A stretch of 64,000 nucleotides of DNA from Paenalcaligenes suwonensis (GCF_011290505.1 NZ_JAANPV010000003.1:124001-188000); one strand, 5' to 3'; positions 29,440 to 38,986 are shown, counted from the stretch's first letter. Numbers and translations are program-made. The notes: generated from the sequence alone by a model not told the origin.

Positions 29440-29515
29440 TGGTGGGTGCTGAGGGGATCGAACCCCCGACCTACGCCTTGTAAGGGCGCCGCTCTACCAG
29501 CTGAGCTAAGCACCC
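29440..29515 (-). tRNA. tRNA-Val(UAC), copy 1
   Basis: The minus strand reads GGGTGCTTAGCTCAGCTGG at the 5' end, an anticodon loop CTTACAA (anticodon TAC), a T-arm GGGGGTTCGATCCCC and an encoded CCA. It is 76 bases with perfect acceptor pairing. It is identical to the copy at 29814-29889. Confidence 0.97.
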
Positions 29516-29753
29516 ATTTGGTTTGCTTCGTACTGAACCAAGAACATAACTATAGTATAGATTTGTAATCCCTGTCAAGCGAAAAACACAATTATCTTAA
29601 AAAATCTTTTAAGCACTAAAAATGTAGCTCTCTTGAGAGTTTTGCATTGCACTCGCCTAGCCACCACCCACTTTTACAGTCGATGCGGCTAGCGCACTCC
29701 CCCTCATTTAGGGTAGCCAAACAGCTATACAAAAACCCGCTCTACAGAAACAA

Positions 29754-29783
29754 GAAAGCCCTGACGCTTTCACGTTAGGGCTT
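29754..29783 (-). terminator. Terminator after the second tRNA-Val
   Basis: GAAGCCCTAACG and CGTCAGGGCTTTC on the minus strand form a stem like that at 29376-29412, with a weaker T-tract. Confidence 0.55.
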
Positions 29784-29813
29784 CACTTTGCTTGGTTTTC
29801 ACATCAAATCAAA

Positions 29814-29889
29814 TGGTGGGTGCTGAGGGGATCGAACCCCCGACCTACGCCTTGTAAGGGCGCCGCTCTACCAGCTGAGCTAAGCACCC
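29814..29889 (-). tRNA. tRNA-Val(UAC), copy 2
   Basis: This is the same 76-base sequence as the first copy, with anticodon TAC and encoded CCA. The flanks are also similar (CATCAAATCAAA-type sequence downstream and TTTGGTTTG upstream), showing that a unit of about 150 bases was duplicated. Confidence 0.97.
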
Positions 29890-29970
29890 ATTTGGTTTGT
29901 TGTGTTCCGAACCAGAAACAGAAGTATAGGATCGATTTACAAACCTTGCAAGTACTTTTTGAAAGATTTT

Positions 29971-30243
29971 TTAATTTACTGCATCTTTCAGTGCTTTGCC
30001 TGGACGGAACTTAGGCACAATAGCTTTTTCGATCTCGATTGTTTCGCCTGTACGTGGGTTACGGCCTGTGCGAGCAGCACGCTCGGACACAGCAAAAGTA
30101 CCGAAACCAACCAGCGTTACGGTGTCCTTTTCTTTTAATGTGGTGGTAACCGCATCGATGAACGCATCCAATGCGCGTCCAGCATCTGCTTTGGACAGGT
30201 CAGCCTTGTTAGAAATGAAGTCGATAAGCTCGGTTTTGTTCAT
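29971..30243 (-). CDS. hupB: DNA-binding protein HU
   Basis: A 90-residue histone-like protein. It has the [10 protein letters not shown] start, the hydrophobic helical body and the DNA-contacting arm with GRNPRTGE (about 61-68), followed by the [12 protein letters not shown] end. It bends DNA non-specifically and compacts the nucleoid. The copy symbol (hupB) is by convention. Confidence 0.95.
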   Translation of the reverse strand: MNKTELIDFISNKADLSKADAGRALDAFIDAVTTTLKEKDTVTLVGFGTFAVSERAARTGRNPRTGETIEIEKAIVPKFRPGKALKDAVN

Positions 30244-30546
30244 TTAAGGAATACCCCTGATGTTTGTAATTGCCGCCCACAAAATTCGGAACAGCTTAAG
30301 CTAAAAAATAGCCACGCCTTTCAAGTGCACATAGCGCCCTAAAAACTTGAGCGCTGTACCTGACGGTTCATGATGTGTCTCGTAGCGAGCTAAGCCGTAT
30401 TAAGCCTTTGAATCAGTACCCTGTCAAGCAATTAATGCTCTGTAACCCGCATATTTACTGATGTTTTCATATTTCTCATATTCATGGAACGATTTTTAAG
30501 GTCAACCCTTAACTCTAGTCCGAAAATATGCTAAAAGCCCCAACCG
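30244..30546. other. Intergenic region between HU and the PLP enzyme gene
   Basis: About 300 bases without a plausible gene on either strand. Its left part must hold the HU promoter (minus strand). I see no terminator hairpin, repeat or known RNA element in it. Confidence 0.5.
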
Positions 30547-31776
30547 CTATGCTAGAGCCTGCGAAAAATCACCTTCTAGGTCGGCGTAATCCTCAATACC
30601 AACCGAAATTCGCAATAAATTATCGGCAATTCCCATCAAAGCACGCTGCTCTGCTCCCATCTCGTAATAAATAGTATGGGCCACTGGAAGGGTCAAACTA
30701 CGGGTATCGCCTAGGTGTGTAGCCAGCGCCAGCACGCGCAAGCGATTCAAGAAATCGAAGACATCGATATCCGCAGCCAGCTCTACCGCCAACAACGCCC
30801 CAAATTGCCCATTAAACAGCTGCTGGGCACGTGCATGCTGCGGATGCGAGCTAAGCCCTGGGTACTTCACTGCCGTTACTCGTGGGTGCTGTGAAAGGAA
30901 GTGTGCCAGTCGGTTGGCGTTATCACAGGCCTTCTGCATACGCAAAGGCAGCGTTTCCGCCCCGACTGAAATACGATGCGCCGCATCAGAGGACAAAGTT
31001 GCCCCCATGTCACGCAACCCTTTCTTCTTGATTTGAGTTAAGCCCCACGACTGCGGATTACCTTGTCTATAAACGTCGGCAATGTTGGGATAGTCAGTCC
31101 AGTCAAACAAGCCGGTATCCGTTACCATGCCACCCAATGCCTGCCCATGGCCCGCTATATACTTGGACAGCGAGTTCATGACCAGACCAGCCCCCACACT
31201 GCGCCCTGTTAACAAGCACGGTGTAGAGAGCGTGTTATCCAGCACATACAGCAAGCCCTCTTGTGCGCACCACTCTCCTATGCCTTGCAAGTCAGCAATT
31301 TGCGTACCGGGGTTAGCAATCGTTTCGGTAAACACCATGCGAGTATTCGCTTTGCGTGCTGCCTTTACCTGCTCTACGTCAGTTGCATCCACTAAGGTGA
31401 CTTCCACACCAAAGCCTTGCAATGTCAAAAACAAGCTATTGGTATTGCCAAAGATATACTTACTGGAAATCAGGTGGTCGCCTGCTTTAAGCAGGGTTAA
31501 GAAAATAGCACTCAACGCAGCCATGCCCGAAGCAAAGCTGACACTGGCTGTGCCCTTTTCCATTTTGGTGACTTGTTTTTCTAACGCCGCTGTAGTGGGC
31601 GTGCCTTGACGAGCGTAACTAAACCCCGCCTTTCCTTGAAACACCGCCGCCAGCTCTCGCGCATCAGAAAAAGCATATTCGGTAGAGGGGTGCAGTGGTT
31701 GGTGTACTGCACCGCACTCACTACCTTGGCGGCGATCGGAATGAATTACTTCTGTGGTAAACCCATTTGCAGACAT
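30547..31776 (-). CDS. Cys/Met metabolism PLP-dependent enzyme (cystathionine gamma-synthase family)
   Basis: A 409-residue fold-type I PLP enzyme. The cofactor-phosphate segment SFASGMAALSAIF is near 80-92, YVLDNTLSTPCLL near 178, and the PLP lysine lies in NSLSKYIAGHGQALGG (about 207-222). The family covers cystathionine gamma-synthase, O-acetyl- or O-succinylhomoserine sulfhydrylases and methionine gamma-lyase. The sequence does not let me pick one with confidence; the divergent active-site surroundings (TLPVAHTIYYEMG) favour a sulfhydrylase or synthase subgroup. An inverted repeat lies 22 bases upstream. Confidence 0.8.
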   Translation of the reverse strand: MSANGFTTEVIHSDRRQGSECGAVHQPLHPSTEYAFSDARELAAVFQGKAGFSYARQGTPTTAALEKQVTKMEKGTASVSFASGMAALSAIFLTLLKAGDHLISSKYIFGNTNSLFLTLQGFGVEVTLVDATDVEQVKAARKANTRMVFTETIANPGTQIADLQGIGEWCAQEGLLYVLDNTLSTPCLLTGRSVGAGLVMNSLSKYIAGHGQALGGMVTDTGLFDWTDYPNIADVYRQGNPQSWGLTQIKKKGLRDMGATLSSDAAHRISVGAETLPLRMQKACDNANRLAHFLSQHPRVTAVKYPGLSSHPQHARAQQLFNGQFGALLAVELAADIDVFDFLNRLRVLALATHLGDTRSLTLPVAHTIYYEMGAEQRALMGIADNLLRISVGIEDYADLEGDFSQALA

Positions 31777-31797
31777 ATATGTACTCAGCCAATATAT

Positions 31798-31820
31798 GTA
31801 GGCACACTCTATGCCTACAC
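31798..31820. repeat. Perfect inverted repeat upstream of the PLP enzyme gene
   Basis: TGTAGGCA and TGCCTACA are separated by 7 bases, 22 bases before the PLP-enzyme start codon. There is no T-run, so it looks like an operator or a 5'-leader hairpin, not a terminator. Nearby ATATATGT repeats occur at 31776-31800. Confidence 0.5.
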
Positions 31821-31908
31821 ATGAACGTCATCAAACTATTTATTATGACGGCTTATCTGCATAGGGAAAGTTAGTTACTTATACATTATGGCTATATATT
31901 ATAGCCGG

Positions 31909-32658
31909 TTACACACTCACCTGACGCTGACGCACCGTCTCGTACAAGCATACCGCACTGGCCACACTCACGTTTAAGCTCTCTACCGAACCTAACATAG
32001 GGATAGAAACCAGTTCATCACAGGTCTCACGCACTAGACGACGCATACCCTCGCCCTCGGCTCCCATCACCCACGCCATGGCCGAACGCGCATCCACCGC
32101 ATGCAAACTATGCGTAGCTTCGTCGTCAGTACCTACTAACCAAATATCACGGTCTTTTAGTTCGCGCATCGTGCGAGCCAAGTTCGTCACCGTCAGATAC
32201 GGCACGGTTTCTGCTGCCCCACACGCTACACGACGCACCGTTGCGTTCAGGCCTACCGCACGATCACGAGGCGCAATCACGGCATGGCAACCTGCCGCAT
32301 CTGCCGTACGCAAACATGCGCCTAAATTATGCGGATCAGTTACGCCATCCAACAGCAACAAGAATGGCTTTTCTTTACGATCCTCTACTTGATCTAACAA
32401 CTCGTCTAAATCTAAAGCCAGTGCTACTTCCTTAGCCAACGCCACCACACCCTGATGGCGCACACCTTGGCTAATACCATCTAGGCGTTTCTTGTCCACG
32501 AACATCACACGCAACCCACGCGCTTGAGCTTGGTCTACAAAAGCCTGCATCCGCTTATCGCGTCTACCCTCTTCTACGTAGAGTTCTTGAATAGACTCAA
32601 GCGCATGACGCATGCGCGATTGTATGGCATGAAAACCCGCCAATACCTGCAATGACAT
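31909..32658 (-). CDS. rlmB: 23S rRNA (guanosine(2251)-2'-O)-methyltransferase RlmB
   Basis: A 249-residue SpoU-family (SPOUT) methyltransferase. It has an N-terminal RNA-binding domain ([17 protein letters not shown]), then the knot domain with [41 protein letters not shown] and [22 protein letters not shown], the three SPOUT motifs. It methylates the ribose of G2251 in the P-loop of 23S rRNA. It is 14 bases downstream of rnr on the same strand, the common rnr-rlmB arrangement. Confidence 0.95.
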   Translation of the reverse strand: MSLQVLAGFHAIQSRMRHALESIQELYVEEGRRDKRMQAFVDQAQARGLRVMFVDKKRLDGISQGVRHQGVVALAKEVALALDLDELLDQVEDRKEKPFLLLLDGVTDPHNLGACLRTADAAGCHAVIAPRDRAVGLNATVRRVACGAAETVPYLTVTNLARTMRELKDRDIWLVGTDDEATHSLHAVDARSAMAWVMGAEGEGMRRLVRETCDELVSIPMLGSVESLNVSVASAVCLYETVRQRQVSV

Positions 32659-32672
32659 ACTGTTCCTTCTTA

Positions 32673-35144
32673 CTAGCGTTTAACCCGCTTTTTGGCTGCG
32701 CGGGCTTTAATGTTTTTATCGCGTGCGGCCGCTTTAGCTGCTTTACGCGCTGTAGCACGCCGCTCACTGGACGTACCTTTTAAGGCTTTGGGTTTAGCTG
32801 GAGCTGCTTTTTTCTGGGGCTTGCCGCGTGCGTTTTCGTTAGAGGGCGACATTAAGGCCTCGTAGCCCGTGCCTTTCACCAACCTAAAATCAATACGTCG
32901 CGCTTCTAGGTCTACCCTCGCCACCTGCACTTGCACTGCATCGGTAAGCTTGTAGCGTATGCCTGTGCGTTCGCCGCGTAAGTCGTGGCTAGCCTCGTTA
33001 AAGACAAAGTAATCTGCCCCCAACTCGGAGATATGCACCAAGCCCTCTACGTACAACGCATCCAGCGTAATAAACAAACCGAAGTTTGCCACACCCGTAA
33101 TTTTCCCGCTGAACTCTTCGCCTATATGCTCTTTAACGAAGTAGCATTTCAGCCATGCCTGCACATCGTACGAGGCCTCATCAGCACGTCGCTCACGCGC
33201 CGACAACATTACGCCCAAGCGTTCCCACTTAGCCTGTTGACGCTTGCTGGCACTAAGCGATGCATCGCCCGCCTCGTCAGGCAAGTCTGGCTCGTAGGGC
33301 TTGCCTTGCAAAATGCTTTTGATGACACGGTGCGTCAACAAATCAGGGTAGCGTCGGATAGGCGAGGTGAAATGGGTGTACGACTTATAAGCCAAACCAA
33401 AGTGACCCAAGCGCTCTGGGCTGTATACAGCCTGCTGCATAGAACGCAGACACATGGTCTGAATAATTTCAAAGTCGCTACGACCACGCACACTTTGTAT
33501 GAGCTTGGCGTAATCTTCTGTACCCGGCTCATCACCACCTTCCAAGTACAAACCTAGCGTACGTAAGAAATCGCGCAGTTTTTGCAGCTTCTCGGGGGTA
33601 GGACCCTCGTGTATACGGTACAGGCCCTGCCTACGGCTACGGCTCATAAAGTCAGCCGCACACGTATTGGCGGCCAACATAAACTCTTCAATCAACTTAT
33701 GGGCATCATTACGCACCATAGGCTCAATGCGCTCAATACGACCCAACGGATTGCAAACGATTTTGGTCTCTACGGTATCGAACTCAATAGCACCACGTGT
33801 TTTGCGCTGCTCAGCCAGCTTGCGATACAACTCATAAGCTGTATGCAACTGAGGCACAATAGCTGCCATGTCTTGTGCGGCAGGACCATCAGGCTGCTGC
33901 AACGCCCCCCAGACGCCGGTGTATGTCGTACGCGCATGCGAATGAATAACCGCCTCATAAAACTGATAAGCAGTCACCGTCCCCGCCGTAGCACCGTCCG
34001 CTGGAATAATCATGTCGCACACCAGCACTAAGCGGTCTACGCCAGGATTCAGCGAACAAATACCGTTGGATAACGATTCAGGCAACATAGGAATAACGCG
34101 CCGCGGGAAGTACACACTGGTACCACGCTCTAAAGCATCGCCATCCAAGCCATCGCCGGGGCGTACATAGTGGCTCACATCGGCAATCGCAACCAATAAA
34201 CGCCAGCCCGCGCGGGGGCGCTTACCCAAACCTATATCGATGGACTCACAATACACCGCATCGTCAAAGTCACGAGCATCTTCGCCATCAATAGTAATAA
34301 ACGGCAGATCGCGCAGATCCACTCTGCCTTTAAGGTCGTTAGGACGCACTTCGTCCGGCAGGCGCTTTGCTTGATGGCGTGCAGCATCACTAAACTCAAA
34401 CGGCACATTGAATTTGCGTACCGCAATTTCAATTTCCATACCAGGATCATCCACCTCACCTAGCACCTCTACCACTTTCGCCATAGGCTGAGTGTGGCGC
34501 GCAGGTTGGCGGGTAATCTCGACCACAACCACTTGCCCGGGTTTCGCATTCGCCAATTCGTTAGGCGCTACGTAAATATCATGCTTAATGCGCTGATCTT
34601 CTGGCACCACGGTGTAATTACCGTGCTCCATCACCAAGCGACCCACTAACCTATTCGTGTGACGCTCCAGTACCTCGACAATGACGGCCTCGGGCTTGCC
34701 GCGATATTCGCCATCCGCACGCACCAATACACGGTCGCCATGCAGCACCCGCAGCATTTCACGTTGCGACAAGTAAAGATCCGGGCCGCCGTCGTCTCGA
34801 ATAAGGAAACCAAAACCATCTCGGTGTCCCTGTACTACGCCCTCTATAAACTGTGAGCGCGTATTCAGAGAAATATGACCTGAATCATCAATCATAATCT
34901 GCTCATCACGTTGCATAGCAGCCAAACGACGCTCTGCACCTACAGGTAAAGGAAAACTCATGCCCAGTTTTTTTGCCAACGCCGTGACAGAAATACCTTT
35001 GGGACATGTTCGCAAGAACTGCAAGAAATCTTCCCGACTGGGAATATGAGGATCGAAATCAGGAGGTGGCGCGTAAGCACCCTGCTCTGACACAGACTCA
35101 GGGGCTTTGCCCCGGTGAGGAGTTTTTTGATTTTTTTTCAGCAA
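32673..35144 (-). CDS. rnr: Ribonuclease R
   Basis: An 823-residue 3'-5' exoribonuclease. It contains a winged-helix-like N-terminus ([23 protein letters not shown]), two cold-shock domains, the RNB catalytic domain ([19 protein letters not shown] with the metal-binding aspartates; [16 protein letters not shown]), an S1 domain ([20 protein letters not shown]) and a Lys/Ala-rich basic tail. It degrades structured RNA and takes part in RNA quality control. The frame begins with TTG, preceded by GGGAAG, and a run of eight A follows directly after the second codon. It is upstream of rlmB. Confidence 0.95.
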   Translation of the reverse strand: MLKKNQKTPHRGKAPESVSEQGAYAPPPDFDPHIPSREDFLQFLRTCPKGISVTALAKKLGMSFPLPVGAERRLAAMQRDEQIMIDDSGHISLNTRSQFIEGVVQGHRDGFGFLIRDDGGPDLYLSQREMLRVLHGDRVLVRADGEYRGKPEAVIVEVLERHTNRLVGRLVMEHGNYTVVPEDQRIKHDIYVAPNELANAKPGQVVVVEITRQPARHTQPMAKVVEVLGEVDDPGMEIEIAVRKFNVPFEFSDAARHQAKRLPDEVRPNDLKGRVDLRDLPFITIDGEDARDFDDAVYCESIDIGLGKRPRAGWRLLVAIADVSHYVRPGDGLDGDALERGTSVYFPRRVIPMLPESLSNGICSLNPGVDRLVLVCDMIIPADGATAGTVTAYQFYEAVIHSHARTTYTGVWGALQQPDGPAAQDMAAIVPQLHTAYELYRKLAEQRKTRGAIEFDTVETKIVCNPLGRIERIEPMVRNDAHKLIEEFMLAANTCAADFMSRSRRQGLYRIHEGPTPEKLQKLRDFLRTLGLYLEGGDEPGTEDYAKLIQSVRGRSDFEIIQTMCLRSMQQAVYSPERLGHFGLAYKSYTHFTSPIRRYPDLLTHRVIKSILQGKPYEPDLPDEAGDASLSASKRQQAKWERLGVMLSARERRADEASYDVQAWLKCYFVKEHIGEEFSGKITGVANFGLFITLDALYVEGLVHISELGADYFVFNEASHDLRGERTGIRYKLTDAVQVQVARVDLEARRIDFRLVKGTGYEALMSPSNENARGKPQKKAAPAKPKALKGTSSERRATARKAAKAAARDKNIKARAAKKRVKR

Positions 35145-35307
35145 AAGGCTTCCCGTTCAAATTAAGCACTGGAAGGCGGATGCAGCGTATGACTCACCCA
35201 GCTTCCTCGCGATGAAGTCGCTCATCAAAGTGATAGCATACAATGGTTATCCAGCCTAGTCGGTGAAATTTGCATGGCAATCACACCCGCTAACAGGAAG
35301 TTCAATG

Positions 35308-35346
35308 CAAAAAAGCCGACTGTTATTTAAACAATCGGCTTTTTTT
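35308..35346. terminator. Terminator downstream of the tRNA-Leu pair
   Basis: AAAAGCCGACTGTT and AACAATCGGCTTTT form a long stem with A-run and T-run at the two ends, suited to stopping minus-strand tRNA-Leu transcription. Confidence 0.75.
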
Positions 35347-35352
35347 GGAATT

Positions 35353-35437
35353 TGGTGCCCAGAAGAGGACTCGAACCTCCACACCTTGCGGCACATGGAC
35401 CTGAACCATGCGCGTCTACCAATTCCGCCACCTGGGC
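35353..35437 (-). tRNA. tRNA-Leu(CAG), copy 1
   Basis: The minus strand is an 85-base class II tRNA. It has acceptor GCCCAGG, a D-arm GCGGAATTGGTAGACGC, anticodon loop TTCAGGT (anticodon CAG), a long variable arm, T-arm GGTTCGAGTCC and an encoded CCA. Confidence 0.96.
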
Positions 35438-35514
35438 ATTTTTACTACACTACCTCTTTGAAATAAAGCAAATGAAATAACGTTGTTATGCGGCCAAAAG
35501 ATTGCTCTTTTGAT

Positions 35515-35599
35515 TGGTGCCCAGGAGAGGACTCGAACCTCCACACCTCGCGGCACATGGACCTGAACCATGCGCGTCTACCAATTCCGCCACCTGGGC
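35515..35599 (-). tRNA. tRNA-Leu(CAG), copy 2
   Basis: An 85-base tRNA-Leu nearly identical to the one at 35353-35437, with anticodon CAG. It differs at single positions in the variable arm (CTCGCGG against CTTGCGG on the plus strand) and near the 3' acceptor strand. The two copies are in tandem, 77 bases apart. Confidence 0.96.
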
Positions 35600-35708
35600 A
35601 AATCTTTGCTTTACCAAAGAAGAAAAGATTATAGCGACACTCTTTATGCAAAGCAAGAACTATCCCTCTATGCATTCACAAATTTGTCATACGAATTAAA
35701 ATGAACAA

Positions 35709-36506
35709 ATGCTTACAGAAAACCATCCTCTTGCTAAAGCGTTAATCGCTCAAATTGCACCCTTACAGCAACAGAATCCCGTTAGACCTAAGTTGCTGCA
35801 TTACGAGGGTGTGGATTATGTGGTCAAGTTTGCTCGCAAAGAGGCAGGGCGCACATGGCGAGAAATTTGCAGTGCCCTATTTGGTTCGCTGCTATTTAAA
35901 ATATGGATTAACCCCAAGCACCTACGACTTGGGGGCATTTCGTATGAAGCCCAACGGCTTATCGAGCTTAAGCAGCACAATATCGCTGTACCCGACGTGC
36001 TACTACTCACACCGGATTACTTGGTCATGACTCACACGGGTCAATCGGTACAGAGTCGTCTAAACCAAGAACCCAAAAACCCCACCCTGCTGCACAGCAT
36101 TGTTGAGTCACTCGTAGAACTGCATACCCGCGGCCAATGGCACGGCGGCGCTCAGGTACGTAACCTGACAATTCAAGAACAAAAAATCTATCGCATTGAT
36201 TTCGAGGAAAACACTGGCAATGCCATGCCGTTGCACATAGCCCAAGCCTATGATGTCTTGCTGTGCTTTAACTCACTACTGCACTACTTACACGACGACC
36301 TCAAAACAGGCAGTGACCTGCTTAAGCACTACCTGCTCTCTGCGCCCAACCCTTTAGTTATTCATGCACTACAACAGGTGAATCGTCACCTGCATCGACT
36401 GCAACGCCTACTACTGCCATTGATGTCACGCAAAATGCGTAACGGTAAAGACGTACGTCGTACTGTATTTTTCGCACAAATACTGCAACAAGCTCTATCT
36501 AACTAG
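35709..36506 (+). CDS. Protein kinase-like / LPS core kinase-like protein
   Basis: A 265-residue soluble protein with an atypical kinase layout. A lysine in VDYVVKFARKEAG (near 40) could bind ATP, an alpha-C-like region follows (GGISYEAQRLIEL), HGGAQVRNLTI (near 145-155) resembles the catalytic HGD-x4-N loop with the aspartate replaced, and YRIDFEEN resembles the DFG-type metal-binding motif. This is like the RIO/Bud32 or WaaP/InaA sugar-kinase families. The changed catalytic loop makes activity uncertain. It stands alone between tRNA-Leu and a permease gene. Confidence 0.55.
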   Translation: MLTENHPLAKALIAQIAPLQQQNPVRPKLLHYEGVDYVVKFARKEAGRTWREICSALFGSLLFKIWINPKHLRLGGISYEAQRLIELKQHNIAVPDVLLLTPDYLVMTHTGQSVQSRLNQEPKNPTLLHSIVESLVELHTRGQWHGGAQVRNLTIQEQKIYRIDFEENTGNAMPLHIAQAYDVLLCFNSLLHYLHDDLKTGSDLLKHYLLSAPNPLVIHALQQVNRHLHRLQRLLLPLMSRKMRNGKDVRRTVFFAQILQQALSN

Positions 36507-36559
36507 GCCCTCCTTCCTATACACTTAGCAGATCTTATTTATACTCAAAGTGAGTTTAT

Positions 36560-37582
36560 ATGTCTGTAGCGGCTTTTCTACGTTCACGGAACATTGAGTT
36601 TTCCCTGCAACGATACGGTATCCAAACCCTCAATTACATGACTCTGGGGCTGTTTAGCTCGCTAGTTATTGGACTGATTTTAAAAACCGTGGGCAGTTGG
36701 ATGGATCTGCCTTGGTTGATAGAAGTGGGAGCCATGGCTCAATCCGGTATGGGGGCCGCTATTGGTGTAGGGATTGCCTATGGCTTACAAGCTCCGCCCA
36801 TGGTGCTGTTTGCTAGCGCCATCGTGGGTACCTTAGCTGTCAAAGTAGGCGGCGGCCCTGTGGGCTGCTTTGTGGCGGTAGCCATCAGCACCGAGCTCAG
36901 CAAACTGGTACACAAAAGCACGCCTATAGATATTATTGCCACCCCAGCCAGCGCGTTGATTAGTGGCGCCCTCATCGCATCATGGGTAGCACCTTGGCTG
37001 GGCGATATGATGCGCACCACTGGTGAAACCATAGAGTGGGCCATTACTCTGCAACCCTTCTTCATGAGCATTATTATTGCGGTAGTGATGGGCATTATTC
37101 TGACCAGCCCCATGTCTAGCGCCGCACTCGCTATCTCATTACAGTTAGGGGGGCTTGCCGGCGGTGCTGCCACTATTGGCTGCTGCGCTCAAATGGTAGG
37201 CTTTGCCGCCATGAGCTACAAAGAAAATGGTACTTCGGGGCTATTAGGCATAGGTTTAGGCACCAGCATGCTGCAACTACCTAATATAGTACGCAACCCC
37301 TTTATTCTGATTCCACCTGTATTGGCCTCGGCCATTCTGGCTCCCATCGGCGCCTTAGTCTTTGACATGCGCAACATCCCCACCGGATCGGGGATGGGCA
37401 CCAGCGGCTTGGTAGGCCAAGTGGGAACCTTAGAAGCGATGGGATACAGCAGCTCAGTATGGATGTCCATTGCCCTACTGCACTTCATTTTGCCAGCCGC
37501 GTTGTGCTTGCTATTTGCTTGGTTTGGCAGACGCCTAGGGTGGATTAAGGCAGGTGACTTAACCTTGCATACCGACAAATAA
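36560..37582 (+). CDS. PTS EIIC-like membrane permease (PTS_EIIC_2 family)
   Basis: A 340-residue protein with about nine membrane helices and several glycine-rich re-entrant-like segments (VGGGPVGCFVAVAIS, GLAGGAATIGCCAQMVGF, PTGSGMGTSGLVGQVG). I recognise it as the EIIC-like family found without EIIA or EIIB partners. Nothing around it encodes phosphotransfer components or sugar enzymes, so its substrate and mode of energy coupling are unknown. It lies 53 bases after the kinase-like gene on the same strand and may share its transcript. Confidence 0.75.
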   Translation: MSVAAFLRSRNIEFSLQRYGIQTLNYMTLGLFSSLVIGLILKTVGSWMDLPWLIEVGAMAQSGMGAAIGVGIAYGLQAPPMVLFASAIVGTLAVKVGGGPVGCFVAVAISTELSKLVHKSTPIDIIATPASALISGALIASWVAPWLGDMMRTTGETIEWAITLQPFFMSIIIAVVMGIILTSPMSSAALAISLQLGGLAGGAATIGCCAQMVGFAAMSYKENGTSGLLGIGLGTSMLQLPNIVRNPFILIPPVLASAILAPIGALVFDMRNIPTGSGMGTSGLVGQVGTLEAMGYSSSVWMSIALLHFILPAALCLLFAWFGRRLGWIKAGDLTLHTDK

Positions 37583-37609
37583 GCCCCCCCCCTTATACTG
37601 GCGTCAGCG

Positions 37610-38398
37610 TTATGCTTCGCGGCGCCAGTAGCTAGACACTTTCACTCTAGCGTTATCCAATGAAAAGCGCTGCATCAGCACTTCACGTACAGGCGTTACT
37701 TGCGCATACTCTACAGCCCCCCATGCAAAACCTTCGCCTTGCGCAGGCACGGTTAACGCTTGCAAGGTTTGCAGCATTTTTTGCGTAGCCGCATCGGCAT
37801 CTGCCTCTACCACCCAGCGCACATCTATAGCGGCATCACTTGCCAGCGGCAATGCGGCATCTGCATGATTAAGCTGCACCACGACAGTAACCTGCGTTCC
37901 GGCCTTAAGCTCACGCAACCGGCGACTGATCGCAGGCAATGCTGTTTCATCGCCCACTAGAACCTGCCAGTCAAATACGGTGGGAATCAACATTGAGCCG
38001 CGCGGGCCAGCCATAACAAGGCGATCGCCCACTTTAGCGTGCTCGGCCCACGTAGAGGCCACCCCTGTACCATGCAACACAAAATCAATCACCATTTCGC
38101 GGCTTTGATTGTCGTAAGACAAAGGCGTGTAATCGCGCATAACCGGTTTGACTTGCCCCTCTTCAAACACCAAACCACGCTCACCTACGAGTGGCACCGT
38201 AAACTCTTGACCCGCCTGCTCTGAAAACAAGAGTTTGACGTGATCATCAAAGCCAGGAGAGTGGAAATCTTGCAGATCATCGCCCTGCAACGTGATGCGT
38301 GCCATGTGAGGCGTAGGCCTAGCAATAGCCTTAACCCATGCGCTACGTACTTTAATGGGATGGATCTGTTTTTCGATGTGATACGATGATTCTTGCAC
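37610..38398 (-). CDS. Siderophore-interacting protein (FAD-dependent ferric reductase)
   Basis: A protein of about 262 residues of the SIP/ViuB family. It has an FAD-binding barrel (RITLQGDDLQDF, then VMRDYTPLSYD, close to the family RxYT flavin motif) and an NAD(P)H domain with GDETALPAISRRLREL and the C-terminal VSSYWRREA. It reduces ferric siderophores in the cytoplasm to release iron. The GTG at 38398 has a good AAGGAAG site 6 bases away. The frame stays open to an ATG at 38431, which lacks one. A Fur-box-like site lies about 75 bases upstream. Confidence 0.88.
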   Translation of the reverse strand: MQESSYHIEKQIHPIKVRSAWVKAIARPTPHMARITLQGDDLQDFHSPGFDDHVKLLFSEQAGQEFTVPLVGERGLVFEEGQVKPVMRDYTPLSYDNQSREMVIDFVLHGTGVASTWAEHAKVGDRLVMAGPRGSMLIPTVFDWQVLVGDETALPAISRRLRELKAGTQVTVVVQLNHADAALPLASDAAIDVRWVVEADADAATQKMLQTLQALTVPAQGEGFAWGAVEYAQVTPVREVLMQRFSLDNARVKVSSYWRREA

Positions 38399-38473
38399 AG
38401 TAATCTTCCTTACAAATCGCAGCATGCACAATCTGCTTGCCGCTATCTCTTTCTAGTCCTTGATCGTGATTAC

Positions 38474-38499
38474 AAATAGTAAACTATTCTCATTCTCGA
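38474..38499. promoter_or_regulatory. Fur-box-like operator between the SIP gene and dtd
   Basis: On the minus strand GAGAATGAGAATAGTTTACTATT resembles Fur boxes, with overlapping GAGAATG/TGAGAATAG repeats. It shares 11 identical bases with the site before tonB. The SIP gene is the obvious target; the divergent dtd gene starts 35 bases away. Confidence 0.6.
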
Positions 38500-38533
38500 T
38501 TCAAACCCATTCCCGTTTTATGGAGCACACCGC

Positions 38534-38974
38534 ATGCTAGCGCTGGTACAACGCGTAAAATCGGCCAGCGTCACCATAGCCAATACTGAAGTTGCCCGCA
38601 TTCAAGCTGGCATGATGGTATTAGTATGTGCCGAACCCACCGACACTCCTGAAACCGCCGACCAACTGCTAAACAAATTGCTCAAACTGCGCATCTTTGA
38701 TGATGACGAAGGCAAGATGAACCTGAGCCTACAACAAACACAAGGCGGTTTGTTATTAGTCAGTCAGTTCACCTTAGCTGCCGACACCAGCCGGGGCAAT
38801 AGACCTAGTTTCATGCGTGCCGCACCACCAGAGCTTGGACGCTTTCTTTATACCTATTTAGTAGACAAAGCCAAAACCATGCACCACACCGTGGGTGCTG
38901 GCGTATTTGGCGCTGACATGCAGGTGACCTTAGTCAATAACGGCCCTGTCACCCTTCCCTTGCATATTCAATAG
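38534..38974 (+). CDS. dtd: D-aminoacyl-tRNA deacylase
   Basis: A 146-residue DTD family protein beginning MLALVQRVKSASVTI. It has the active-site segments LLLVSQFTLAADTSRGNRPSFMRAAPPE (about 73-100) and GVFGADMQVTLVNNGPVTLPL (about 121-141, with the GxP cis-proline motif). It removes D-amino acids, and glycine mischarged on tRNA-Ala, from tRNA. A GGAG site lies 9 bases before the ATG. The HIT gene follows after 12 bases. Confidence 0.95.
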   Translation: MLALVQRVKSASVTIANTEVARIQAGMMVLVCAEPTDTPETADQLLNKLLKLRIFDDDEGKMNLSLQQTQGGLLLVSQFTLAADTSRGNRPSFMRAAPPELGRFLYTYLVDKAKTMHHTVGAGVFGADMQVTLVNNGPVTLPLHIQ

Positions 38975-38986
38975 AGCAACTGAATC

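Noticed and set aside
32985-34031. Two long + strand frames opposite rnr
   Set aside because: Both are antisense to the RNase R catalytic and S1 domains and have no supporting signals.
29440-35599. tRNA genes as integration sites of a mobile element
   Set aside because: I see no integrase, transposase or direct repeat of a tRNA 3' end here; the repeats are explained by tandem tRNA duplication.
37583-37609. Run of C bases after the PTS EIIC-like gene as a terminator
   Set aside because: There is no inverted repeat or T-run; the nine C residues alone do not support a terminator.
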